Positions 37,240 through 46,924 of a stretch of 64,000 nucleotides of DNA are shown here, piece by piece (within the stretch, counting starts at the first letter, position 1; every line of letters begins with the position of its first letter). Source of the stretch: Erwinia phyllosphaerae (GTDB lineage: Bacteria; Pseudomonadota; Gammaproteobacteria; Enterobacterales; Enterobacteriaceae); contig NZ_JAHSPF010000007.1 of assembly GCF_019132875.1 (NCBI RefSeq), positions 1-64,000 of the forward strand, read 5' to 3'. A program made the position numbers and the translations under genes. The notes beneath the pieces were generated by a model. That model saw nothing but the letters and a program-made list of their open reading frames with translations, did no database searches and had not been told where the DNA came from.

Positions 37240-38355
37240 CTAAGGGGTTACCCAGCTGCGTTCACGCGATGAACGCAGGGCCGCATCCACCAGCTTCTGA
37301 ATTTCCCAGGCTTCCTGAAAATCAGGCCCTTGCGCTTTGCCTTGCATGATGGACTGAATAAACTCGAGCATTTCAATGGTTTTCAAGTCGTTAAAGCCAA
37401 TCTGGTGGCCCGGTGCCGGACAGAAAAGTCCGTAAGGCGCATGATCTGGCCCGGCAACGATTGTGGTAAAGCCGTTTCGGCTTTCCGTGTCCGTATTGCG
37501 GAAGAACTGCAGTTCGTTAAAGCGTTCCTGATTAAAAATCAGCGCGCCTTTGCTGCCGGTCACTTCGAAGCCCAGCTGCATTTTATGGCCGGATGCCACC
37601 CAGTTGGCCTCTATCTGCCCACTACAGCCGCGGGCAAATTTCACCGTCAGGCGGGCGATATCGTCTACCTCAACCGCTTTCATTGTTGCGGAACCGGCTT
37701 TTTCGGGCCGCGCTTTGACTACCGTATCAAGGTCGGCAAACATTCCGGAAATCGGCCCCAGCAGAAAGCGCGCCATGCCCAGGATATGGCTGCCCAGATC
37801 GGCTACCGCGCCCGCGCCGCCGCTGGGATCGAGTCGCCATGACCAGGGAAGCTCCGGGCTGGCCATAAAGTCTTCCGCGTGAATACCGCGAAAACCGGTA
37901 ATCTCACCCAGTTCGCCGTTGGCGATCATCTGTTTCGCCAGCTTCAGCAACGGATTTTTAACGTAGTTAAAGCCTACCTGGGTAACGACGCCCGCTTCGG
38001 CGGCCGCGCGCGCCATGCGTTCCGCCGTCTCGCTATTCGGTGCGAGCGGTTTTTCGCAGTGCACGTGCTTGCCTGCCGCAATAGCCGCCAGCGATTGCTC
38101 GGCGTGAAAGCGGTTAGGGGAGGTAATGGAGATCACGTCGATTTCCGGATCTTCAATTAAATCCTGCCACTGGCTGGTCCAGCGCTGAAAGCCAAACTGC
38201 GCCGCTGCGCGTTCCGCCGCCGCGCCGTCGATATCCGCAACGCTGACCAGCACCGGCTGGACGTCGCCGGAAAAGGAGGCCGCTGCCCGCCATGCCATCG
38301 CATGCGATTTTCCCATAAAGCCGGTGCCAATTAAGCCAATTCCTATCTTACGCAT
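37240..38355 (-). CDS. Gfo/Idh/MocA-family oxidoreductase
   Basis: NAD(P)-dependent sugar or cyclitol dehydrogenase, 371 aa. N-terminal Rossmann GLIGTGFMGKSHA (about 7-19), the ITSPNRFHAEQ loop, the catalytic EKP motif (CEKPLAP) and a C-terminal alpha/beta domain with DLGSHILGMARF. Longer than IolG. Probably oxidises an inositol isomer or an inositol-derived sugar, by context. Starts a few bases before the end of iolG, which it overlaps in the operon reading direction only at the boundary (38355 against 38367). Confidence 0.85.
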   Translation of the reverse strand: MRKIGIGLIGTGFMGKSHAMAWRAAASFSGDVQPVLVSVADIDGAAAERAAAQFGFQRWTSQWQDLIEDPEIDVISITSPNRFHAEQSLAAIAAGKHVHCEKPLAPNSETAERMARAAAEAGVVTQVGFNYVKNPLLKLAKQMIANGELGEITGFRGIHAEDFMASPELPWSWRLDPSGGAGAVADLGSHILGMARFLLGPISGMFADLDTVVKARPEKAGSATMKAVEVDDIARLTVKFARGCSGQIEANWVASGHKMQLGFEVTGSKGALIFNQERFNELQFFRNTDTESRNGFTTIVAGPDHAPYGLFCPAPGHQIGFNDLKTIEMLEFIQSIMQGKAQGPDFQEAWEIQKLVDAALRSSRERSWVTP

Positions 38356-38366
38356 TGGAGTTCCTC

Positions 38367-39362
38367 TCACTCTATAGTTACGGCAGCGTGGCTGTCGGCT
38401 GAACGCTGTGCGGCATCGGCCAGCTTCAGTGCCTGGCAGCCGTCGTGTACGGTAGTTGGCAGCGGGCTGCCGGTTTTAATGGCGTCGATAAAGGCTTCCA
38501 TTTCCAGCCGGTAAGCGTCGGCATAGCGCTCCATAAAGAAGTTCAGCAGCGGCCCGCGCGCCTCTGTTTCTTCGCCGCGATAGTGGCGAACGCTGGTTTC
38601 GCGCAGGTTGTCATTCAGCAGCATGCCGCCCGAGCCGAATACCTCCATGCGCTGGTCGTAGCCGTAAACGGCCTGGCGGCTACAGTTAATCTGGCACTGC
38701 TTACCGGAGGCGGTACGCATCTGCACCATGACGGTATCGTAATCGCCGAGCGCTTCCAGCGCCGGTTCCAGCAGGCGGCTACCGGTAGCAAAAATTTCCA
38801 CCGGCTCTTCGCCTAACAGCCAGCGCGCCAGATCGAAGTCATGGATGACCATGTCGCGAAAAATTCCGCCCGACGTTTGCAGGTAGCCCATAGGAGCGAA
38901 GCCGGGATCGCGGCTGGTGATAATGACCTGGTGAAGGTCGCCAATATCGCCCTGCTGCACGCGTCGGTGAATCTCGCTAAAGCCCGGATCGAAGCGGCGA
39001 TTGAAGCCCAGCATGACGCGTTTCGCCGCGTCGCCCAGCGCTTTTTCCGCCGCGCGGGCTTTCTCCAGATCCAGATCGACCGGTTTTTCACACAGTACGG
39101 CTTTACCCGCTCTTGATGCCGCCAGCATCAAATCGATATGGGTATGCGTTGGCGTGCCAATTACCACCGCATCAATATCCGGGTGGTTAATGGCTTCAAG
39201 CGGATCGCTCATGGCGATGCCGCCCCAGCTGGCCGTTAACGCCTGCGCATTGGTAAGGATCGGGTCGGCAACCGCCGCCAGCGTAGCGTCTTTATGTCGC
39301 GCAACGTTGAGCGCATGAACCTGGCCGATGCGGCCGGCACCGAGAATGGCTATTTTGATCAT
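38367..39362 (-). CDS. iolG: Inositol 2-dehydrogenase IolG
   Basis: Oxidises myo-inositol to scyllo-inosose with NAD; 331 aa, the usual length. AILGAGRIGQVHA (about 5-17), GTPTHTHIDL, CEKPVDLD with the catalytic Lys, GFNRRFDPGF and the DMVIHDFDLARWL helix with Asp and His are classic IolG features. The ATG at 39362 has GGAG six bases upstream; a GTG one codon earlier is possible. Feeds IolE, encoded on the other strand. Confidence 0.9.
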   Translation of the reverse strand: MIKIAILGAGRIGQVHALNVARHKDATLAAVADPILTNAQALTASWGGIAMSDPLEAINHPDIDAVVIGTPTHTHIDLMLAASRAGKAVLCEKPVDLDLEKARAAEKALGDAAKRVMLGFNRRFDPGFSEIHRRVQQGDIGDLHQVIITSRDPGFAPMGYLQTSGGIFRDMVIHDFDLARWLLGEEPVEIFATGSRLLEPALEALGDYDTVMVQMRTASGKQCQINCSRQAVYGYDQRMEVFGSGGMLLNDNLRETSVRHYRGEETEARGPLLNFFMERYADAYRLEMEAFIDAIKTGSPLPTTVHDGCQALKLADAAQRSADSHAAVTIE

Positions 39363-39401
39363 CACAATCTCCGCTTAGAGGTAAGTTATTGTTATTGCGT
39401 A

Positions 39402-40394
39402 TTAGGGTGTAGGACTCATCAGATCGTTTACCGCCAGCACCTGCTGATTAACCACCAGCCCGGTATCCAGCTGGCCCTGGAAGTAGTTGACGATATTGGT
39501 GGCCGCCGAGACCGACATGCGCATGGCGGCTTCCTGGGTCAGGCCGGCGGTATGGGGGCTAAGAATAAGCCGATCGGTCTGCGCCAGCAGGGGTGAATCC
39601 GCTCTGGCCGGTTCATCTTTCAGCACGTCCAGGCCAGCGCCAGCCAGATGACCGGACTGCAACGCCTGCGCCAGCGCTTCTTCATCCACGATGCCGCCGC
39701 GCGCGGTATTAATCAGAAAAGCACCGGGCTTCATCATGGCCAGCTCATCCTTGCCGATTAACGGTTTTTCACCATTAAAAGGCAGATGCACGGTGACCGC
39801 GTCGGCCGCACGCAGGCCATCCTCAATCTCCGCTACGCGCTGCACGTGATGTGTGGAAAACATCTCGTCCGGTAAATAAGGGTCGTAAGCGATGACTTCC
39901 ATATTGAAGCTTTTTGCCAGCCGCGCGACTTCGCGTCCGATACGGCCAAAGCCGAGAATAAACAGCTTTCTGCCGGCAATTTCCATTGCCGAGAAGCTGT
40001 TACGGCGATTCCACTCGCCCTCGCGAATGCTGCGGTCGAAGTAGCAAATGCGTTTCGCCACTGCCAGCAGCAGCGACAGCGTATGCTCGGCTACCGACAG
40101 CGAATTGACGTCGCCGACCACGGTCAGCGGAATATTGCGAGAGGTTAAGGTGTCGACATCGACCGAGTCATAGCCCACGCCGTGTCGCGAAACGATCTGC
40201 AATTGTTGTGCGGTCGCAATCTCTTTTGCGGTTAACGGCTGGGTACGGATCAGCAGCGCATCGGCCTGCGCCATAAACGGCGCGTAGCTCTCGACGCTGA
40301 CTTCGTCGACCAGCTGAAGGGTGATGCCCGGCGCGTTTTGCAGTACCGCCAGCCCGGCTTCATGAATTTTTCCGGCAACCAGAACGTGTGGCAT
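39402..40394 (-). CDS. D-2-hydroxyacid dehydrogenase (SerA-like)
   Basis: 330 aa NAD-dependent dehydrogenase of the phosphoglycerate/formate dehydrogenase type. VSRHGVGYDSVDV (about 71-83), Rossmann GFGRIGREVARLAKSF, catalytic Arg in INTARGGIVDEEAL, and the Glu and His in DVLKDEP and SPHTAGLTQEA. No ACT domain, so not SerA itself. In this operon it could reduce or oxidise a 2-oxoacid made by the neighbouring aldolase. GGAGG precedes the ATG. Confidence 0.87.
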   Translation of the reverse strand: MPHVLVAGKIHEAGLAVLQNAPGITLQLVDEVSVESYAPFMAQADALLIRTQPLTAKEIATAQQLQIVSRHGVGYDSVDVDTLTSRNIPLTVVGDVNSLSVAEHTLSLLLAVAKRICYFDRSIREGEWNRRNSFSAMEIAGRKLFILGFGRIGREVARLAKSFNMEVIAYDPYLPDEMFSTHHVQRVAEIEDGLRAADAVTVHLPFNGEKPLIGKDELAMMKPGAFLINTARGGIVDEEALAQALQSGHLAGAGLDVLKDEPARADSPLLAQTDRLILSPHTAGLTQEAAMRMSVSAATNIVNYFQGQLDTGLVVNQQVLAVNDLMSPTP

Positions 40395-40395
40395 C

Positions 40396-41214
40396 TTAAT
40401 ATCCTCCCGTCTTCGTGGCGGACGCAAAGCTTGTTTCGCTACCCTGAAGCTCGCGGAACTGCTGCACGCTGGCGGCGGCGGCCGAGCGCAAAAGCTGTAC
40501 GTCGTTCGATACCGTGACCAGATCAAATCCCCACTCTACGGCTTTAGCGGCATAGGCCGCCGTTCCGTTGTGCAGACCCACCTTTTTTCCGGCGCGGTGG
40601 GCAACGGTAAGAATGTGTTTGATGGCGTCCACAATTTCCGGCTCTTCGCGATCGAAACCGGTGCGGTATTTGCGGCCTGTCAGGCCCAGGGTTAAATCCG
40701 CCGGGCCGATATAAACGCCATCCAGACCCGGCGTGGCGACTATCTCTTCCAGCCGGGCAAACGCCTCGGCCGTTTCGATCATCGCAAAACAGACCACCTG
40801 TTCATCCGCGTGCTGGCCATAATCCTGCCCGGCGGAAAAGGTCACGCGCGTTGGGCCAAAGCTGCGGCTGCCGAGCGGGGGATAGCGCACGCAGGAAACC
40901 AGCGCCTGCGCCTGTTCTGCATTGTTAACCATCGGGCAGATAATGCCCCAGGCACCGGCATCCAGCGCTTTCATAATGATGCCGGGTTCCAGCCACGGCA
41001 CGCGAACCATCGGCGCAACGCCGCTGGCGCGCATCGCCTGTAGCATGATTTTCGCCTCATCGTAGCCAACAAAACCGTGCTGCAGATCGATAGTCAGCGA
41101 GTCATAGCCCTGCGCCGCCATGATTTCCGCGCTGAAGGAGCTGGCGATGCTCAGCCAGCCGTTCAGCACCGGCTGCTCGTCCTTCCAGCGCTGTTTAATG
41201 TTATTAAGTTTCAT
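40396..41214 (-). CDS. HpcH/HpaI-family aldolase
   Basis: 272 aa class II aldolase that cleaves 2-keto-3-deoxy acids to pyruvate and an aldehyde in known relatives. Catalytic His46 in DLQHGFVGY, an Arg in RVPW, metal ligands Glu147 (MIETAEAF) and Asp173 (YIGPADLTLG). Lies between an aldehyde dehydrogenase and a D-2-hydroxyacid dehydrogenase, one base from the latter, so the trio looks like a cleavage-and-oxidation module. Substrate unknown. Confidence 0.88.
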   Translation of the reverse strand: MKLNNIKQRWKDEQPVLNGWLSIASSFSAEIMAAQGYDSLTIDLQHGFVGYDEAKIMLQAMRASGVAPMVRVPWLEPGIIMKALDAGAWGIICPMVNNAEQAQALVSCVRYPPLGSRSFGPTRVTFSAGQDYGQHADEQVVCFAMIETAEAFARLEEIVATPGLDGVYIGPADLTLGLTGRKYRTGFDREEPEIVDAIKHILTVAHRAGKKVGLHNGTAAYAAKAVEWGFDLVTVSNDVQLLRSAAAASVQQFRELQGSETSFASATKTGGY

Positions 41215-41223
41215 TCCTGCTCC

Positions 41224-42657
41224 TTAAAGAACAATTTGCGCCAGTTTGACGTTCATATAGTCGAGGATGCCTTCCGAGCCGCCTTCGCGACCCATTCCGC
41301 TGGCTTTGACACCGCCAAACGGGACTTCGGCTGCGGCCAGCGCATAGCTGTTGATACCGACCATGCCGGACTCAAAGCGCGATACCGTTTCCCGAATCAG
41401 CGCCGGATCGCGGGTAAAGGCGTAGGCCGACAGCGCGAAATCAGAATTATTCACGCGCTGCCATAAATCTTCATGGTTGCTAAAGGAGGTAATAGCGGCG
41501 ATAGGGCCAAAGTTCTCTTCGGCCAGCGCCTTCGCGTCATCCGCTACGTCGGCAAGCACGGTCGGCGCATAGAAATAGCCGTTACCGATCGCCAGCCTTT
41601 CACCGCCGGTTACCACGCGGGCGCCTTTGTTGCGCGCATCGGCTACGATGGCCTCGATAGCTTCCAGACGGCGAGCGTTAATTAACGGCCCCATGGTGGT
41701 GGCTTCGTCCAGACCATAACCGGTTTTAAGCTTGCGGGCGCGGCTGGCAAAGCCTTCAACAAAAGCGCTATACAGGCTTTCATGCACATAAAAGCGATCG
41801 CCGGTCACGCAAACCTGGCCGCAGTTCGCAAATTTTGTTGCCACGGAAAGGTCGAGCGCTTTTTCCAGGTCGGCATCCTGATAGACAATGACCGGCGCGT
41901 TGCCACCCAGCTCCATACTGAGACGCTTGATGGTATTAGCCGAGTCGCGGATCATCTGCTGGCCCAGCTGGGTTGAACCGGTCAGTGAGATTTTGCGTAC
42001 AGTGGGCGAAGCCATCAGTGGCTCGTAGGTGGCCGCAGTCGGGCCAACCACCAGGTTTGCCACGCCAGCGGGCAGGCCTGCTTTACGTAAACACTCAAAG
42101 ACCATCATTGCCGATCCCGGCACTTCGCTGGAGGGACGCAGCACCACGGTGCAGCCTGCTGCCAGCGCGGGAGCCAGCTTGCGCGCCACCAGCACCACAG
42201 GGAAGTTCCAGGCGGTGAAGGCCGCCACTACGCCAACAGGCTCGTGAAACACCTCGCAGCGGCCGCCGGGAACGCGGCTCTCAACGATGCGGCCATAGAT
42301 GCGGCGAGCTTCTTCCGCATACCAGATAAACTGATCGGTAGAGAGTTCCCATTCACGCTTCGCCTGCGCCAGCGGTTTGCCGCTTTCCAGCGAGATAACG
42401 CGGGCTGCCTGCTGGGTTGCCGCAACCATTTCACGCGCGACCGCCTGTAAGAAATCCGCGCGCGTCCAGCTCTGCAACGCTTTCCACTGCGTAAACGCCT
42501 GTTCGGCGGCTTTCAGCGCATCGTGGGTATCGGATACCGACGCGGCCTGAATTTCTCCCAGGCTATTTCCATTGCCGGGATCGATAACGTTAATACGCTC
42601 CTGCCCGCTCCCTTTACACCATTTGCCATTTATAAACTGTCCAAAATCGTCATACAT
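41224..42657 (-). CDS. NAD(P)-dependent aldehyde dehydrogenase (succinate-semialdehyde dehydrogenase-like)
   Basis: 477 aa aldehyde dehydrogenase. Glu249 in MELGGNAP and catalytic Cys283 in NCGQVCV, with FTAWNFPV for cofactor binding and the late SGMGREGG. It lacks CoA-acylating features that would make it IolA. First gene of the minus-strand operon, divergent from the RpiR regulator; likely oxidises the aldehyde released by the aldolase encoded ten bases downstream. Confidence 0.9.
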   Translation of the reverse strand: MYDDFGQFINGKWCKGSGQERINVIDPGNGNSLGEIQAASVSDTHDALKAAEQAFTQWKALQSWTRADFLQAVAREMVAATQQAARVISLESGKPLAQAKREWELSTDQFIWYAEEARRIYGRIVESRVPGGRCEVFHEPVGVVAAFTAWNFPVVLVARKLAPALAAGCTVVLRPSSEVPGSAMMVFECLRKAGLPAGVANLVVGPTAATYEPLMASPTVRKISLTGSTQLGQQMIRDSANTIKRLSMELGGNAPVIVYQDADLEKALDLSVATKFANCGQVCVTGDRFYVHESLYSAFVEGFASRARKLKTGYGLDEATTMGPLINARRLEAIEAIVADARNKGARVVTGGERLAIGNGYFYAPTVLADVADDAKALAEENFGPIAAITSFSNHEDLWQRVNNSDFALSAYAFTRDPALIRETVSRFESGMVGINSYALAAAEVPFGGVKASGMGREGGSEGILDYMNVKLAQIVL

Positions 42658-42767
42658 GGTTGTCGCTCCTCCGGCATCGGCTCCGGCTCAATGGGATGCG
42701 CGTTACCCCTTCGGGTAGTGCTCTGAACCTCTCTGCCAGAGCGGCGTCAAGAGGCTCTCACGCATCA

Positions 42768-43022
42768 ATTATTGCAATATTAGGATCGAAGCAAAAATAA
42801 TTGCAATAGCGGGCAGCGTTTGCAGTAAAAATTGCGAAATCAGACATAAAATAAGGAAATACAGGAGGTTATATGCGGTTAATTTTCAGCTTTGTAAATT
42901 ATTAAGCTATAAAAATGTAAATTCTTCGAGATTAATCACAAATTTTATTCATGGGTTTTCCCAGGCTGCACAAAATAGGTTAGAAATAATTGCATTCAGG
43001 GTTTACTTGCAATTTTTATTGC
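42768..43022. promoter_or_regulatory. Divergent control region with repeated ATTGCAAT motifs
   Basis: The self-complementary octamer ATTGCAAT occurs perfectly at 42771-42778 and 42800-42807, and variants at 42831 (ATTGCGAA), 42989 (ATTGCATT), 43007 (TTGCAATT) and 43018 (ATTGC). They fill the 407-base gap between the aldehyde dehydrogenase and the RpiR gene. Candidate operators for that regulator; similar variants recur before iolD at 44067 and 44085. Confidence 0.5.
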
Positions 43023-43064
43023 TTTAGCGTGCTGGCTAATCAGGGCACGTCACAGGAAATACCG

Positions 43065-44003
43065 ATGGATAAAGCAAAGAAAACCAAAGCCGCGCCAAAG
43101 CCGCTGCCGCACGACAACTACGAACAGGTGGTGAATGAGATCACCCAGCGCTACCCGCAGTTGTCAAACCGCCATCAGCAAACCGCGCGCTATATCACGC
43201 AGAACCCGAATATCGTGGCGCTGGAGTCTATTAACGCCGTGGCGGCAAAATGCGGACTGCATCCTTCGGTGCTGGTGCGCTTTGCGCAGGTGTTTGGCTA
43301 CAGTGGTTTTAAGCAGATGCAGAGCGTGTTTCAGACGCGCCTGGCTACCGCAGCACCGGGCTATAACGAGCGGATTACCGCGCTGGAAAGCGACCTGCGT
43401 AAAAACGATGAAAAGGGCAGCTTTGGTTTTCTGCAAAGCCTGGTGATCCGCGATATCGCCACCTTGCAGCAGCTGCTGGATAACGTGAGCGAGCAAAACC
43501 TGGATGAAACGGCGCATTTGCTGAAAGAGGCCGAGATCGTTTATATCGCCGGGCAGTTACGGTCTGAACCGGTTGCTTCGTTATTGCGCTATCTGCTGAC
43601 CATGCTGAACCGTCGCGTCGTGCTGCTTGATGCCGCTGGCGGGCTGGCCCCGCAGATGGCTAATAACATGCGCGAGAACGATGTGCTGATTGCCATCGCT
43701 TTCCGCCACTATGCCAAAGAGGTAGTCGCCATCGCCGATGAGGCAGGGGAACGCAACATTCCGGTGGTGGCTATCAGCGACAGCCAGCTATCGCCGCTGG
43801 CGAAAAGCGCCAGGGTGCTGTTTACCATTCCTGAAGAGGAATATAGCTTTTCGCGCTCGCTGGCCGCGCCGGTTTGCCTGGCGCAAAGTATTGCTATGGC
43901 GCTGGCTGCCGCGTTACAGCCCGACAGGGCGCAGCCGCATATTGAAACGATTACCGAACGCGAAAGCCGGGTGGAAAGCCAGCGCAAACGCAAGCGCGCT
44001 TAG
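43065..44003 (+). CDS. MurR/RpiR-family transcriptional regulator of the cyclitol cluster
   Basis: 312 aa. N-terminal HTH_6 domain (about 30-105: TQNPNIVALESINAVAAKCG and VLVRFAQVFGYSGFKQMQ), then an SIS sugar-phosphate-binding domain (about 150-285: IVYIAGQLRSEPVAS, VLIAIAFRHYAKEVV, ISDSQLSPLAKSA). The basic C terminus ESQRKRKRA is unusual. RpiR proteins often control inositol genes, as IolR does in Salmonella. Start at 43065 follows AGGAAATACCG. Lies between the two divergent halves of the cluster. Confidence 0.9.
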   Translation: MDKAKKTKAAPKPLPHDNYEQVVNEITQRYPQLSNRHQQTARYITQNPNIVALESINAVAAKCGLHPSVLVRFAQVFGYSGFKQMQSVFQTRLATAAPGYNERITALESDLRKNDEKGSFGFLQSLVIRDIATLQQLLDNVSEQNLDETAHLLKEAEIVYIAGQLRSEPVASLLRYLLTMLNRRVVLLDAAGGLAPQMANNMRENDVLIAIAFRHYAKEVVAIADEAGERNIPVVAISDSQLSPLAKSARVLFTIPEEEYSFSRSLAAPVCLAQSIAMALAAALQPDRAQPHIETITERESRVESQRKRKRA

Positions 44004-44151
44004 CGTACGTTATCAGGGACTCTCGCACTTTTGGCGGGAGTTCTGTCGCCTGAGAATGCAACTAATATTGCTTTTATGAACTTTATGCAATTAACGTTTT
44101 TATAAAAACCGCGATGCCGCTTTGGCGCATCTCATCAGAGTGAGTAGAGAT

Positions 44152-45996
44152 ATGGCTACGATTCGTTGCACGACAGCTCAGGCGATAGTTCGCTACCTGA
44201 GCCATCAGTTTACCGAAGTTGACGGCAAGCGCGTGCCGCTGTTCCCCGGCGTTTACGGGATTTTTGGACACGGTAACGTGACCTGTCTGGGGGAAGCGCT
44301 GGAAGCCGTTCAGGATACGTTGCCGACCTGGCGTGGGCAAAATGAACAGTCGATGGGGTTTGCCGCCGTCGGGTTTGCCAAAGCGATGGCGCGGCGGCAA
44401 ATCATGGTGGTGACCGCCTCGATTGGCCCGGGTACCACCAATCTGCTGACTGCCGCTGGCGTAGCGCACACCAGCCGCTTACCGCTGCTGATGATTTGCG
44501 GCGACACCTTTGCGCGTCGCCATCCCGACCCGGTTATGCAGCAGGTTGAACACTTCAGCGACCCGACGCAAACCGTGAACGATGCCTTTAAAGCGGTCAG
44601 CCGCTACTGGGATCGCATTACCTGGCCTGAGCAGATCCTCTCTTCGTTACCGCAAGCGGTCGCTACCATGCTCGATCCGGGCGATTGCGGCCCGGCGTTT
44701 ATCGGCGTTTGTCAGGACGTGCAGGAGATGGCGTATGACTTCCCGGAAGAGTTTTTTGCGCCTCGTCTGCATCTGATGCCGCGTCCGCGCCCGGATCGTC
44801 AGCTACTGGCACGTGCGGTTGAATGCCTGAAGCGAGCGAAACGCCCGGTGATTATCTCTGGCGGCGGCGTACGTTACTCCCAGGCGGAAAGTGCGCTGGA
44901 AGCCTTTGCGGTAGCGCATGGCATTCCGGTAGTCGAAACCATCGCGGGTAAAGGTGCCTTCACCCATGACCATCCCATGCACATGGGGCCGGTCGGTATC
45001 TTAGGTTCAACCTCGGCCAACGAGCTGGCGGCAAAAGCCGACGTCATTCTGGCAGTCGGCACGCGCCTGATGGATTTCGTTACCGGCTCCTGGTCGCTGT
45101 TCGATCACAAGGCCCACTTTATTTCGTTGAACGCCGCGCGCTTCGATGCGCATAAGCATCTGTCGCTGCCGCTGGTATGCGATGCGCGTGAAGGGATCGG
45201 CGAGCTGGATGTGGCGCTTGGTGGCTGGAAGGCGGACGCGGCCTGGCTGGAAAAAGGTCGCCAGGCTTTTGTCGGCTGGAATACGTTGATTGCTGAAAAA
45301 CAGGAGCGCGTGGTGAGCGACAGCGAACCGACCTATGCGCAGGTAGTGGGCGTGGTTAACGCGCAGGCCGCAGCCGAAGACTACATCATCAGCGCGGCGG
45401 GCGGCTTACCGGGCGAGCTGGTGAAAGGCTGGCGGGTAAAAAATCCCGGCACCTTTGACTGTGAATTTGGTTTTTCCTGTATGGGCTATGAGCTTTCCGC
45501 GGGCTGGGGCGCAGCGATGGCCGGTCACGATCGGGATGTGTTTGTGATGATCGGCGACGGTACCTACATGATGATGAACTCCGACATCTACTCCAGCGTG
45601 CTTTCCGGCCACAAGTTCATTCTGCTGGTGTGCGATAACGGCGGTTTTGCCGTGATTAACCGGCTACAGAATGCCAAAGGCGGCGCATCCTTTAATAACC
45701 TGCTGAAGGACTGCCGGGTGAAAGAGCCTTTCCACGTTGATTTTGTCGCCAATGCGCAATCAATGGGCGCGCTGGCGCGGAAGGTCGAATCGCTGGACGC
45801 GCTGGAAGAGGCAATCCAGTGGGCAAAAACCACCGACCGTACCACGGTTATCGTCATCGATACGCATCCCCATAGCTGGACGCCGGGCGATGCGTGGTGG
45901 GATGTTGGCGTGCCAGAGGTCAGCGCACGCGAAAGTGTTAACCAGGCGCGTGAAGAGCACGTTGCCGGACGTCAAAAACAGCGGGTTGGATTCTAA
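44152..45996 (+). CDS. iolD: 3D-(3,5/4)-trihydroxycyclohexane-1,2-dione acylhydrolase IolD
   Basis: Thiamine-diphosphate enzyme opening the ring of the inositol-derived dione to 5-deoxyglucuronate; 614 aa. Catalytic Glu in NEQSMGFAA (about 65), central domain with SGGGVRYSQAE, and the ThDP/Mg motif from GDGTYMMMN to CDNGGFAVINRL. First gene of iolD-iolE-SDR, with ATTGC-type motifs just upstream. Confidence 0.93.
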   Translation: MATIRCTTAQAIVRYLSHQFTEVDGKRVPLFPGVYGIFGHGNVTCLGEALEAVQDTLPTWRGQNEQSMGFAAVGFAKAMARRQIMVVTASIGPGTTNLLTAAGVAHTSRLPLLMICGDTFARRHPDPVMQQVEHFSDPTQTVNDAFKAVSRYWDRITWPEQILSSLPQAVATMLDPGDCGPAFIGVCQDVQEMAYDFPEEFFAPRLHLMPRPRPDRQLLARAVECLKRAKRPVIISGGGVRYSQAESALEAFAVAHGIPVVETIAGKGAFTHDHPMHMGPVGILGSTSANELAAKADVILAVGTRLMDFVTGSWSLFDHKAHFISLNAARFDAHKHLSLPLVCDAREGIGELDVALGGWKADAAWLEKGRQAFVGWNTLIAEKQERVVSDSEPTYAQVVGVVNAQAAAEDYIISAAGGLPGELVKGWRVKNPGTFDCEFGFSCMGYELSAGWGAAMAGHDRDVFVMIGDGTYMMMNSDIYSSVLSGHKFILLVCDNGGFAVINRLQNAKGGASFNNLLKDCRVKEPFHVDFVANAQSMGALARKVESLDALEEAIQWAKTTDRTTVIVIDTHPHSWTPGDAWWDVGVPEVSARESVNQAREEHVAGRQKQRVGF

Positions 45997-46009
45997 TCAG
46001 GAGGGAAAT

Positions 46010-46924
46010 ATGTCACTAAAAGCAAAAATGGGCATCGCGCCTATTGCCTGGTCAAACGACGATTTGCCCCAGCTTGGCGGCGATACGCCGCTGTCGACCT
46101 GCCTGTACGAGAGTCATCTGGCGGGTTTCCAGGGCGTAGAAACCGGCGGGAAATTTCCAAAAACCAGCGCAGAGCTGAAGCCGATGCTGCGTGAATTCCA
46201 GCTGGATCTGGTTTCCGGCTGGTACTCCGGCACGCTGCTCGACAATAGCGTGGCAGACGAAATCAAAAAAGTAACGCCGCAGCTGCAGCTGTTTCGCGAC
46301 TGCGGGGCCGCCTGCCTGGTTTACGGTGAAACGGCAGGCACTATCCAGAATCAACAGCATATAGCGCTGGCCAACCGCCGTCGGCTCAGCGATGAGCAGA
46401 TTAGCGAATACGGCAATAAGCTGTCTGAATTTGCCGCCTTTTGCCGCGAGTTCGGCGTTCCGCTGGCGTTTCATCACCATATGGGAACGGCCATTGAAGA
46501 CGAGCACGATATCGATCGGCTGATGGCCGCCACGAATGAGGATGTCGGTTTACTGTTTGATGCCGGGCATCTCTTCTTCGCCGGGGTCAATCCGCTCAGC
46601 GTGTTGAAAAAACACGGTAAGCGCATTAATCACGTGCACACCAAAGACGTGCGTCCGGACGTGCTTGCCAGCCTCGACTGGCAGAAAGATTCATTTCTTG
46701 ATGCAGTGCTGAAGGGCATTTACACCGTGCCGGGTGACGGCGGCATCGATTTTGACGCCATTGTTCGCGAGCTGGCGGCCATCGGTTATCAGGGCTGGTT
46801 TGTGGTTGAAGCGGAACAAGATCCGGCAAAAGCGCCGCCGCTGCAATATGCGCGTATCGGCTATAACACCCTGCGCAGAGCGCTCAGCGACGCAGGCTAC
46901 ACACTGATTCAAGGGGAATTCTGA
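46010..46924 (+). CDS. iolE: Myo-inosose-2 dehydratase IolE
   Basis: Dehydrates scyllo-inosose to the dione used by IolD; 304 aa TIM barrel of the AP-endonuclease-2 type. GIAPIAWSNDD (about 8-18), HHHMGTAIED, LLFDAGHLFFAG and HVHTKDVR carry the metal ligands. GGAGGGAAAT precedes the ATG; its TGA overlaps the next ATG by one base. Confidence 0.93.
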   Translation: MSLKAKMGIAPIAWSNDDLPQLGGDTPLSTCLYESHLAGFQGVETGGKFPKTSAELKPMLREFQLDLVSGWYSGTLLDNSVADEIKKVTPQLQLFRDCGAACLVYGETAGTIQNQQHIALANRRRLSDEQISEYGNKLSEFAAFCREFGVPLAFHHHMGTAIEDEHDIDRLMAATNEDVGLLFDAGHLFFAGVNPLSVLKKHGKRINHVHTKDVRPDVLASLDWQKDSFLDAVLKGIYTVPGDGGIDFDAIVRELAAIGYQGWFVVEAEQDPAKAPPLQYARIGYNTLRRALSDAGYTLIQGEF

